Positions 10,895 to 32,006 of a stretch of 64,000 nucleotides of DNA are shown here, piece after piece. Below the pieces are notes generated by a model. That model was not told the DNA's origin and did no database searches. It saw only the letters and a program-made list of their open reading frames with translations. Source of the DNA: Typha latifolia. Its lineage: Eukaryota; Streptophyta; Magnoliopsida; Poales; Typhaceae. The stretch covers positions 18,425,188 to 18,489,187 of the forward strand of contig CM034101.1 of assembly GCA_019914945.1 (NCBI GenBank). The letters run 5' to 3'. Within the stretch, counting starts at the first letter, position 1. Every line of letters begins with the position of its first letter. Made by a program: the position numbers and the translations under genes.

Positions 10895-12335
10895 TACTAT
10901 ATAGAGGGTTTCTTCGGTGCAATTGAATTAATTCTTTATCAATCAATTTGATGAAGATCTAACGGTTAAGATCTTTAATGGTATAATAGGAATGAAAGAT
11001 ATTACCGGTTTAGCAGGTAATTTTTTTTAGATATATAATCTTGCACATTATTTTTTAACAATTATATTATCTTAATATTTTATTAAGTAAAAGACATATA
11101 TATCATTAACTGAGAGTAATGTATATATATTAAAATAAGGGTATTGATGTCTTTTATAATTAACTTCATGAAATTTTAATTACATTTTATCTTTTTAATT
11201 ATTTTTTATTATTTACATATATCTCCCATTAGTTTAAGATTGATTTAAATTAAATTTTAATAGATAGAGATAGAGAATTATATTTAAATTAAAGTTTATC
11301 TCCAAACAATCAAATTTAAATTATTTAATATTAAATGATATCTCCTATAATTAAGGCATAATTATATTTAAGAGAGAAATCTTAACGGAAAAAACGTATA
11401 GAGCGCTTCTTCGGTACTTATCAATCACTTTGATGAAAATCTAATGGTTAAGATCTTCAAGAGTATAACAAGAAAATTGAAAAGTTAGGCACATGTAATT
11501 AATCTTCTTAACTGATATACTCTTTTTCTTACGTAATGTGGTTTTGGAACCGGTACTGGAAAACCGGTACCGGATATGAAAACTGGCTATTATAGCCGTT
11601 GGATTAAGATTATAAGTTTTAAAGGTGCATTGAAGTATTTGCCTACTATATATATAGGCAAATACTTCAATGCACCTTTAAAAATTATAATTTTAATCCA
11701 ACGGCTATAATAGCCAGTTTTCATACACATTACGTAAGAAAAAGAGTATATCAGTTAAGAAGATTAATTACGTGTGCCTAACTTTCCAATTTTCTTGTTA
11801 TACTCTTAAAGATCTTAACCATTAGATCTTGTTTTTTCCGTTAAGATTTCTCTCTTAAATATAATTATGCCTTAATTATAGGAGATATCATTTAATATTA
11901 AATAATTTAAATTTAATTGTTTGGAGATAAACTTTAATTTAAATATAATTCTCTATCTCTATCTATTAAAATTTAATTTAAATCAATCTTAAACTAATGG
12001 GAGATATATGTAAATAATAAAAAATAATTAAAAAGATAAAATGTAATTAAAATTTCATCAAGTTAATTATAAAAAATATCAATACCCTTATTTTAATATA
12101 TATACATTACTCTCAGTTAATGATATATATGTCTTTTACTTAATAAAATATTAAAATAATATAATTGTTAAAAAATAATGTGCAAGATTATATATCTAAA
12201 AAAAATTACCTGCTAAACCGGTAATATCTTTCATTCCTATTATACCCTTAAAGATCTTAACCGTTAGATCTTCATCAAATTGATCGATAAAGAATTAATT
12301 CGATTGCAGGGAAGAAACCTTCGTATATATATATA
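10895..12335. mobile_element. 1.4-kb inverted repeat, foldback/MITE-like element
   Basis: The left arm (about 10899-11650) reappears as reverse complement in the right arm (about 11650-12330). The centre is a near-perfect palindrome, with ggcaaatacttcaatgcacc on the right of centre (11657-11676) and its complement on the left. Outer ends match: tatagagggtttcttc on the left against gaagaaaccttcgtata on the right. The left arm carries two extra pieces missing from the right arm: about 45 bp near 11395-11438 that resembles the outer terminus, and about 35 bp near 11541-11575 built from aaccggta-type repeats. So one related element may be nested inside another. No transposase is present. A transcript through it could fold into a long hairpin. 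It ends less than 200 bp before the POLD4 start. Confidence 0.8.
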
Positions 12336-12517
12336 TATATAAGATAATTGTTTAACTGTGTTTATTAAAATTTAATCCGCTAACATGAAACGTGGCGAGA
12401 TCTTGAGCTATCCACGTCGGATAGTGGTCTTCCTTAGGTTTGAAATGAAAGGGGGGCGAGGTTGGGCTGTGGCATTCGAAATTCAAAAGCCTTGGTTTCG
12501 GAAGGAAAAGGACGAGA

Positions 12518-12952
12518 ATGGCATCGAGTGACATCAAGGGTTTCTACCGGCAGAAGAAGAAGGGCGGCGTCACCAAGCCCTCAAAGAAGAAATTCAGCAA
12601 ATACACGGGTGCCGCCTCCGTCGGAGCACCCGATCCCGCTCAGACCCCTGCCCTCATCGCCCACGGCTCCGTCGATCTCGACGGTACTATATACATGACC
12701 TCCTCCCTCTTTAAATCCCTCTAACACTAACAGTAACCCCATGTTTGTGGTGCAGATGAATACGGGGAGGAGGAGGAGAGGTTACGGCAGTTCGACTTGG
12801 ACATGAGGTACGGGCCCTGCATCGGCCTCACTCGTCTCCAGCGATGGGAGCGAGCCGCCGCCATGGGACTCAACCCCCCGGCCGATGTCGCCAGCCTCCT
12901 CCAAGGATCTAAAAATCCCTCGCTCGACTGCCTCTGGGAAGGTCGGGTCTAG
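12518..12952 (+). CDS. POLD4: DNA polymerase delta subunit 4
   Basis: Two exons, 12518-12683 and 12756-12952, joined over a 72-bp GT-AG intron in phase 1, give 120 residues. POLD4 is the smallest accessory subunit of the replicative DNA polymerase delta and stabilises the nuclear holoenzyme. The N-terminus (MASSDIKGFYRQKKK) is the basic family start that includes a PCNA-contact-like segment. The C-terminal half carries the family signature: an acidic EEEERLRQFDLD stretch, then GPCIGLTRLQRWERA, then MGLNPP, ending DCLWEGRV. The intron lies exactly between the divergent linker and the conserved domain. The upstream inverted repeat reaches to within about 185 bp of the start, so the promoter must be short or overlap it. 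The gene converges with CPSF73-I. Confidence 0.93.
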
Positions 12953-13869
12953 TAAAACAAGCGAGCGCTGGGATTTGTAGATCTCTACTTGTTCTTCCTC
13001 TTGGTTTGTTGTATCGAAAACCTCGTTATCAAGTAATCAACGTCGTTTCTGTTTGGCATGTCGGCCCGTGCATCGTCTTCCTTTCTGAGCATTCTAATAA
13101 GCTTGGTTGGTCTCGGTCAACTAGGATTTATATCACTTATCAGATGTGTTTTGAAGACATTAACAAGAGTAAAGTCGAGAAAGTACATCATTGTCTACAG
13201 AAGTTGCATACTGTGTCTGTGACAAACCTGATCAGTTAGTTGATTGCTCACTTGAAAGCACGTTAATGTACAGCAATCTATCTTTCCTCGTCATACTTGA
13301 AAATTTTTGGTAACAAGCGAAGCAAAAACTTTGAGCACCCAAACAAGTTCAGTCTGATTGATTGCATATCTGTACCCTGAACAGAGAAAGTAAGCAAGGT
13401 TTGCTGAAACAAAAAATGAATTCCACTGGCAGTTAAATTATCGGATCCGAAGCAAATAATAAATTATTTCATCTTGCTACAATCATATTCAATTGGAAAA
13501 GGTGGCACAACTTGAATTGAAAGATATGATTTCAAATAGATGCAACATATTTTGCATTACAAACAAGATCTGAAGTTTTTCAGTTGCCAGATTGAATGTT
13601 GTCGAGTTAATCATCATTAATCTAGGAGATCTATAGCTTTGCCATATCCAAAAGTATATACCGTTTACAAAGTCCAGCATCTCAAAAGACATCATCAGAT
13701 GTTAGTCAACTAATATTTATGCTCCTATGGAAGAGCCTCAGAAAGCACATAACCCACTAAAATACAATGGCCTCAGCCACAAAGCATTTTCCAATAGCAG
13801 AACTCCATGTGTATGAAACATATTAATAAAAACACACCAGTCCTCTTACGGGATGCTGAAGCTCCCAAG
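12953..13869. other. Convergent 3' intergenic region
   Basis: Lies between the stop codons of POLD4 (+) and CPSF73-I (-) and should hold both 3' untranslated regions. No further gene is supported; the short frames here lack family features. Confidence 0.5.
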
Positions 13870-16800
13870 TCAAGATGCTGAAAGAGGGATTGGTCTCACA
13901 GCACCTTGAATCCGGTGAAATGCCGTCTTCACTCTTTCCTTCAATCCCTCGTTCTCACATTCTACTTCACCGTTCTTTCCATCCAGGCTTGCCACATCCC
14001 CATCCACAGTAATAACCAATTTTCCTTCCTCTCCAACTTTGACATCCCCAAAAAGAGACACTAACAGAGCATAGATCACCTTCTGTGCCATCTTTTCTGT
14101 CTCTTCCTGAGTCTTAGTAGCTTCTGCCACAGGAGTCACTTTTGGACCTTCTCGGCTGATATTCAATATCATAGCTACAACAGAATCAGAAACCATATCG
14201 CTTATTGGATCTGATGACCATTGCATCGTCGCATAGTTCTCTGACTCTTGCTTTATCGTCACTCTTTCATGGACGATCAATGTAGGGACATCAGACTCTT
14301 CAGATGGAGACTCCACACTCTCATATATCTGCTTTAGTCTATACTTTATAACTTCAAAAGAACCTGAATAAGGGACAGAGATCCTTTGTGTGATGTTTGC
14401 TGTGGATAACTGCGAGAAGACGTGAAGATCCTCTGGCGCCATAATCTGATATGTGAAGCCTTTCTTGACAAGTAAGCCACTAACAGCTTCTCCAACTCCT
14501 GGAACCTTTTCTGCTAGCCTTCCAATAGTTTTAGCCATTTTCTCGGAACTAAAGTACATCTCCACCGATTGGCAGTTCTTGGGCGATATGACTTTTGTAT
14601 TGGTATCAGCAAACAGAGTTATGAGCTTCTGCTTGAGCCTTCCCATCTCATTGGCCTCTCCATGTACAAGAATTATATTAGGTGGCATAAGCTCCTTCAA
14701 GAAGGTGCTTGTTTGTGCAAAATCTGCATGAGCTGAGAAGGAGATGTAGTACACCTGCATGTTGAGAGGTGCAGTGAGCCCATTCATGAGCGTGACTTCT
14801 TTGGGTTCATTGATTATGGTCTTTGCAAGCGTCCCTTCCACTACATACCCTGGAATAACACAAGCATTCTTTTTATCTGAACACCACTTATCAAATAGTT
14901 GTCTAGAAAGTCCACTTTGGAGACCACTTGGACTGGCCATCACCACTGATGGGCCCACATCATCAAAATTCTCTATGCTCTTTAACGGAGAAATGTGCTT
15001 GAAATCAAAAGGATTCGACTTTGCAAACTGATTCCTGATTCTCTCATTCATGGAATTTATGTAGGTCTGGTAGACAGCCATGCACCTCTTGGCTAGAGGG
15101 GAGGCATAATATATGGGAATGTTATGGAGCTCCGGGTGGTTGGACCAGTACTCATCCAGGATGAGGAGGAGCTCTTGGGCTCTCCCAAGGGCAAAAGCAG
15201 GTATAAGGACGCGGCCACCTTGGGAAATAGTTGAGTGAATGACATCTGTAAAGCGTTTCTCTCTGATAAGGCGGGGCTGGTGGAGCTGGACTCCGTAGGT
15301 GGATTCAATGATGCAGATATCAGGGGAAAATTGGGGGATTTCGGCAGCTTTAAGGTGGCGATCCTCCTCACGGGAGTAGTCCCCGGTGTAGAGAACTCTC
15401 ACACCAGCAATGTCAACCATGAACATGGCAGCACCAAGGACATGACCAGCAGTATAGCACCAGAAGCGAATCCCATTCACTTCTAGTGTCTGGTGGAAAT
15501 CAATGACCTGTAGGATTCATCAGCAAATTGTCTTACAGTCTTCTCAACAGTACTAAAGAACACTTGAAAATAAGAATCCTCTTTAGTGATTAATGAGCTG
15601 CTCAGTTCAATAAAATTTATTTTCAGGCAGTGCAATTTCTTTGTTAAACTTTTTTTTCTGCATGTTTAAAAAAGTTCCCTGCTTGAGATAATTAGAATTC
15701 CATCTGAAGGCATTCGAAGCACATAGAGATGCAAAGGCAACCAGCTGATATCTTAAAAGAAAACCAAGAAGTATGCTCAGATACTTAAAATCTCAACAAT
15801 TTCGAAGATGGACAGGAGAACTTTATGTGTAGATACCTACAAGAGGGCGGTGTTCTTGAGGTTGCAATAATGTTAGCAATAAGATAAACACCTCTAATGG
15901 AATAAAAGTAACATAATTTACTTAAAGATGAAAGGACAAAGTATTACTCAAGAAGAAGCTAGAGATACTGACTAGAAGTCTAGAAACTCCTACTAATGTC
16001 AAAATATGTACCTCAATCTTATCCATGGAACGGAGTATGTCTTGCTCATCATATAGCATATCCTCAACAGAAACTTTGCTCACTTTGACATAATCTGATA
16101 GTAGCAGCTTATAAATAGCCTTTGTTGCATGAGTCATAAAAACTCGTCCTTTGAAAGTAGTCTGTGCATCAGATTTAACTTTAAGAATGTGCATATAGAA
16201 AAGTGTAAGACCTTTATCGTCATAAGGAAAAGCATGTACCTTCTCTAAGAAGTATGGTAGTGATGCAGCATGATCAAGGTGAAAGCTGCAAAGAAGTTAC
16301 AACATCATCAAATCAGATTAATTTGCAGTTATATGAGAAGAAAACCCAAATAACAATAGAAGGGGGGAAAAACTCAACAAAAAATAATATTATGATTCAA
16401 TAAGGTCAAAGGTAGGACTTTAGCAATAAAGCAGCTAGCTGGGAGGGTTTATAATTGAAAGTTAAAGGAGGAGGGTGAGTGCCTCAAGGCTAAGTTAAAT
16501 CATCCTTAACTCTTTCCAAGAGAGCCCTAAAAAGAATAAGCAAAGCGATGGCGAAATGTCAATAGACGCGGAGGTGTGAGTAGGAAACAAAAAATATCTA
16601 TTCTAGTTCTATCTAAGAGATAATGATTGTTGCCCTGAAATATACCTAGCTGGCGCTACAATAGGCAGTCTGTCCAATTCACTAGCCAAACAAATGGAAC
16701 TTGATCTATATCGACTACCTAGTACATACATTTAAAGTACATAATCGACCTGATATCCATAGTTCCAGATCTATGTATGGATTACACACATACCTTTACC

Positions 16801-17629
16801 TACACTAAAGGTAATTGAAGGTATGCCAATCCATTGCCACTTCTAGTCACAAGAGTTAATTTTCCGGATTTAACCATGAAATACCCTAGAGCCAACAGGA
16901 CTACATTTTCATGGGCCACAGTTCAACCTGGCATTCTATTGAATATCATATGGGGTGTTAAAGATATCAACAGTTTACATTGTCAAATGATTGATTAGTA
17001 TCTACATGTAGGACAAGCTAAGATTCATTACAAAGTAGTTTTTCAGATTATGTCTATGCAAGTTTGTACAAATTATTCAGAGCTCATAACACACAAAAAT
17101 GTCGTTGATGTCTCTTAGCCTGTGCAATGAAGCATGAAATCTAATACTGGTCCCTGAGAAAAACCAAGAATACATAACGTGTGTGTGTATATATATAGAC
17201 ACATAATTATATCAGAGTATGTGCTTACTCGACAGGAAATTGAGAAATTGAGAAAGGAAACAAAAGGAGAAGCAGTGCGTACTGAGTAACAAGAAGCACA
17301 TCAATTGTCGAAGGATCAATCTCGTCGAAATAAGGAAGCGCAGACATGCCCGAGTACGCCGGATGTATTCCACAATCGAACTGCCAAAGAAAACCAACAG
17401 ACATCACAGCTCAGCGCACAGCTATGTAACCAAGATATCACATAGAGTAAGAAAGAGACTAGCTTTTCCCTACCAAGATGGTCTTCCCCTTGTAGGTCAT
17501 GTAGACGCAGGAGCGACCCACTTCATTGCCGGCGCCGAGTGGGGTGATGATGAGCTGATCCCCCTCCCTCGTCACCGTTGAGTCCCGCCTCTTCATTGCC
17601 GGGCCCTGACCGGTAATGGCTGACGCCAT
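13870..17629 (-). CDS. CPSF73-I: CPSF73-I, pre-mRNA 3'-end endonuclease
   Basis: Five exons in mRNA order: 17474-17629, 17283-17380, 16240-16285, 16012-16161, 13870-15507. Phases agree and the protein is 695 residues, against 693 for Arabidopsis CPSF73-I. It is the metallo-beta-lactamase/beta-CASP subunit of the nuclear cleavage and polyadenylation complex that cuts pre-mRNA before poly(A) addition. The zinc motif HFHLDH (residues 85-90) is split by an intron after the first two bases of His85. Further metal ligands sit in TAGH (His172) and YTGD (Asp193). The beta-CASP part follows ([16 protein letters not shown], then [11 protein letters not shown], then ILVHGE), and the C-terminus [10 protein letters not shown] matches the plant family. 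The 46-nt third exon is tiny. I chose the ATG at 17629 ([16 protein letters not shown]) because it matches family length; an in-frame frame extends further to 17689. Confidence 0.95.
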
Positions 17630-19992
17630 CTCTCCCCAAGTGCCCAAGATCCGGCCTTTGACCACACCAGCTACGAAATCAACAACCAAATCGTAGTACT
17701 ATTCCCAAGAATTTTAGGGTTTGTTTCAGTCCGAGTGGATGAGCAAGGACTTCGAAATCTTCCTTTTAGAGCAATTGGAAACTGCAAATGGAACCCGCAA
17801 TCTATCGCCGGAACTGACCTTTTTAGGGTTTTGGAATGGATCTAAAACCCTTTGATCTGCTGGATGCGGCCTAGTGCGACAGAACGCGACCTTATGGACT
17901 ATACTAGTCCCCAGCTTACAAAAAACGAAATAGTATAATACTATTATTCCATGAAGCAAGCGATATTAGTCCCACATCGATGGATTGAAGAATACGCGGC
18001 ATGCTACTACTATAGATCAAGTGTAATATCTGTTCTTATCTGTTTAATATCTGATACGTGGGCCATCGGCCCAACACAATATTAAATTAATTTCTTTTGG
18101 GTGATGGTCCCATTCTACGGTAGCTTGCTACGGGGGCCCACGAGCGTCGCCTTTACGTCGCACTAGAGCACGGGCCAGGCGCACCCCTAACCAACTCTTG
18201 AATACAAAATCTTAGATTGCATAAATTTGCTCAACTGGAGTTACATTGTGTGTAGTGATCCAAGTCATGAAAGTAAACAAGGGTCTTTACAAGCTGGGAT
18301 GTTGCAACGTGGTCAGAAAAGAGGTTTACGACTGGTTAAAACTTAAATGCCTCTAATGCCTGACGCTGAGGAAATGAAAATAAACTTGACCGACCACAAA
18401 CAAAATATAAAATTCCGTAAAGTTACCTTATATTTTTGAACTTCAATCTTTTAACGCACAACAGGCGAACTGAATATTTTCTACAATGTAGGAGAATATA
18501 CTAAGCTCTGTTTACTTATGAAATAGGAATAGACTTTTTAATAAGATTCCTCATTCTGTTATGGTAACTAAATATTTTATCTTATTTTAGTATACTAATC
18601 AATATCTTTTATCATCTCATTCCATACAACTTTTTAAAAACTATTTAGTAATAGCTCAATTATTATTTTACTCTTTAAGATAATAATACATAATTACTAG
18701 TCATATCAGCTAAATTTGTTATCATCTCTCCAAAAGCAACCCCACAACTGTCAAAATAAACGAGCTGCTTGTGTTCAGCTCGATTCTGACTTAGCTTAAG
18801 CTCAGCTTGTAATGAGTTGAGTCACGCCTAAATAAAAAATAGGACTCGAAATTTGATTTCGAGCCGAGCCTAATATTGATATATATATATATACAAAACC
18901 CTCTTAAATCTCTATTAGTCACGTGGCTAAGAGTACAAAACCCTCTTAAATGCTTATATCTTCTTTTTCTCTTGATATGACCAACCTAGCCTCCATTTTA
19001 TTTTATTTTTAGCCACCATTACTCCTCTCTCCCATAAATCATCCCAAATACCACTAACTCCTCAAATAATCAATCGATCAAAATAAGTAAATAAATAATA
19101 TTTTTTCTTCTCTCATGGTGGTGACCGATCGTCTTCCTCCACCATTGACAAATCGCCACTGCCCCTGCCTCCTTCGTTAACCTCCTCCGTCGACCTCCCT
19201 CTCCTTCTTCGGCAAGCCGCTTTCTCCTTCTCCTCCATCGATCTCCTCTTCCTCCGACAAGCCACCGTCCTCCTCTAACCAAGCTTGAGCTCGACTTGGC
19301 TCGTTTACACCCCTACACACTCGAGTGCGAGATTAGTATGGAGTTATAACCCCGCATACCTAAATGCAAAGTTATAACCTTGCATACCTGCACAGTACAA
19401 TTTTTTTTAATATTATTTTTCGTCTACTCAAGTAATTTTATCATTTTGTTTAAAACATCACCGATCTCAATACTTTTATATCAACTTTACATCACTTCAA
19501 ATATAATTATTACTTTTTAAACTATTAAACTAAATATTATAATAATTTATACTAATATTAATTCTCTTCTTTTAGTATTAAAAATTAGAATAGTTATGTC
19601 TATTCTACGTTTATCTCACAAGTGAACACAGCCCAATCTCGTAAAAATCTAGTAATTCAAACTAATTTTGCCATGGTGAGAGGATTTTAGAGAAGTCTGA
19701 TTTGTATATAATCAGTTTGCAAGTCAACTTAGTAGTTGGGCATAGAAGCTCCTAGCCTACTGCTGGATATAAGGAATTGGAAGCTCAGCACATGAAAGAA
19801 CAGAAAATACCATAACTATAACCTATTATATTTAGCAAGCAGAATGCATTAAATTAGATCCAAATGAGCGCAGTCACTGCACGAAATCCAAATGAGGATT
19901 GTCATAAGAGAGAAAAGAAAGGCAACTGGGAATTGCAATTACAAATTTCTGAGCCAGTAATAAATATGCAGTCTTGCTATTCAGCCTTTGCT
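17630..19992. other. Intergenic between CPSF73-I and YAK1, with transposon debris
   Basis: Holds the CPSF73-I promoter and leader (about 17630-18000), then AT-rich sequence with transposon-like blocks at 18503-19640. No further gene is supported. Confidence 0.4.
18503..19640. mobile_element. Possible nested TIR elements (MITE-like)
   Basis: The left edge reads gctctgtttacttatgaaat near 18507; the right edge near 19634, reverse-complemented, reads ggctgtgttcacttgtgaga, followed on both sides by an AATAGAC stretch, so they look like imperfect terminal inverted repeats. Inside, a second block runs from aaacgagctgcttgtgttca (about 18758) to gacttggctcgtttacaccc (about 19310), whose ends are also roughly inverted. 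This suggests one element inserted in another. Matches were judged by eye and no transposase is present. Confidence 0.3.
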
Positions 19993-30074
<10,082 letters not shown>

Positions 30075-30125
30075 TCTTGATCGGAGGCCCAAAACCATCC
30101 GATCTCCGAACCGAGAATCCCCCTA

Positions 30126-30209
30126 TCACCCCGAGTCTCGAATTGCAGTCCGATCGCCAGCAGATGCCGAATGCTGATGCCGATTCCGATGGAAAGAATC
30201 CGCACCCAT
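30126..30209 (-). promoter_or_regulatory. Upstream ORF in the YAK1 leader, 27 codons
   Basis: An ATG at 30209 opens a 27-codon frame closed by TGA at 30126-30128, before the YAK1 start. A second, five-codon uORF starts at 30231 (MALMV, stop). If the transcript begins upstream of 30231 these could damp translation of the kinase. The transcription start is not known. Confidence 0.4.
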
Positions 30210-30732
30210 CCTTTCACACCATCAAAGCCATGCGATTCACGGGAGCTCGTGGTGGAGACGATTCGCACAATGGTTGAGATCGGGGGCTCGGCGGCGATAA
30301 AAAGAATTGGATTGAAGAACCGAGCTCTGGATAATATTGGGGAATCGATTAGGGTTTAGGCTTGATGGAGGATGGTATTCGTGAGCCAGAGAGAGTAATC
30401 TGAAAGCTTCCTTTCTCCGTCTCCGCCTTCGCCTCTTTCTCCCTCTTTTAATTTTTCTTTTTGTGTTTTTTCTATCTCTATATTTCCTTCAATGGCCGAA
30501 ATTATTAATATATCGCCGGAGATTTAACCCTGGTTAGGCAGCTCGCCCATCATACAGCCGCACACCAGTTTCGACCAAAGAAAGAGACTCGAGTAGCAGA
30601 TTTAGCTAAAGTCTCTTCCGGTCCCACAAGTGTTCGTAAATAGTAGAGATTTGAGTGCGATTAGCGCTGTGAGTTACGTTGACCGTATTGTCGAGTTATG
30701 AGAAGACGCGATTTCTTCTGGGTTACTCATTG

Positions 30733-30737
<5 letters not shown>

Positions 30738-30770
<33 letters not shown>
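30738..30770. repeat. (GA)n microsatellite
   Basis: A GA run of about 33 bp upstream of YAK1. Confidence 0.9.
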
Positions 30771-30773
<3 letters not shown>

Positions 30774-31603
30774 AATTCTTGCTACGAAATCGGAGTTAAC
30801 GTATAATTCTAAGGTTTGTTCATTTATTAAAAATCAACGGATATAGCTGCCGTCGGATTATAATTCATAATCACTAAATAATAAATAAATCGACGAAGAA
30901 ATGAGAGACATATTCCAGCCCATGTCATCGTTGTAGGGCTTTCATATCTTAAGAATCTGAATATGCTCTGGTAAAAATTTTACTCGGAGAGTTTTATAAT
31001 TATCCGATTGATTAAATAATAATTGAAAATGGGAGGTGAAATCGTCCACCTTAGTCTAAAGCCTAAATAAAGGTATGTGAATTCGAAGAATCGAGCCATA
31101 CAACGGGGCAAGGGGTGAGTCAACGTGGATTATACGTGTAGGTGACGTCCCTGTTGCCTGTATTATCGTGTGGATTATTTGTGGGTTGTTAACAAATTAA
31201 TTGACGAGACGAGACGAGACGAGGGTGTATCTGGAGCCCACTATTGTGCGCCACGGTCGGGGCCAATGAGACAAGCTACGCCGCTGACCATCTTGTATGA
31301 TATATATTCTATAGGTGTTAATTAGATACCACACAAAATTTGCCAGCCTTTCCCGATAGTCGAGCTTTAATTCAATTCAAACATCACCGGGGAAGCCTAA
31401 ACCAAGTTTTCCCTGTAAAGGCTAAACCAGTTGGCCGTTTGGTGGTGTACGTTTTTATGAATGCCTACCAAAATCCTTCTAGAGTACAGATGGGTCTGAA
31501 TGAAATTCCTCGTTACAGAGAACGATGATGAGGTACGGTTGAAGAGTATCTGTTTCTCTTGGTTTTAAGCAAACAAAGGACAAATTCCTTTGGCGTTCAA
31601 CTG

Positions 31604-31689
<86 letters not shown>
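31604..31689. repeat. (ATT)n microsatellite, about 29 units
   Basis: Uninterrupted ATT triplets over 86 bp between YAK1 and the RopGEF gene. The tract is long and perfect, so it is probably polymorphic. Confidence 0.97.
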
Positions 31690-31690
<1 letters not shown>

Positions 31691-31774
31691 AGAAGAAGAA
31701 GACAGAAAAATTAAAAGGATAGAAATAGCTTTCGTACTAGTAACGGGAGATGATTAGGAGGCTTTCAACAACTG

Positions 31775-31805
<31 letters not shown>

Positions 31806-32006
31806 CCAGATTCTTTTGATGATTAAAGCTAGTGACAGATAACTCCAAAAAGACCTTTTATTTTTAAAGAGGGTGGAGTGCAATAACCATCTTCTCCTAT
31901 ACATATTGGTCAGCTCAAAAATACTGACGCCCTGCAACTAACTACCTTCCTACATACAGTAGGAGAGGTAAATGAAGGCTCTGAGAACCGACTTCGCTTA
32001 CCATAA

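Larger units (their letters stand above)
30075..32006. other. YAK1 leader and promoter, then spacer to RopGEF
   Basis: The first 300 bases left of the boundary are GC-rich and should be YAK1 leader, containing short uORFs. Further right are a (GA)n run (30738-30770), a CGAGA minirepeat near 31203-31222, a long (ATT)n tract and a (TA)n tract. No coding gene is supported. Confidence 0.5.

Noticed and set aside
15922..16011. Extension of the fourth CPSF73-I exon into the adjacent frame
   Set aside because: A GTACAT donor at 16011 and the conserved KIEVIDFHQT junction show this is intron.
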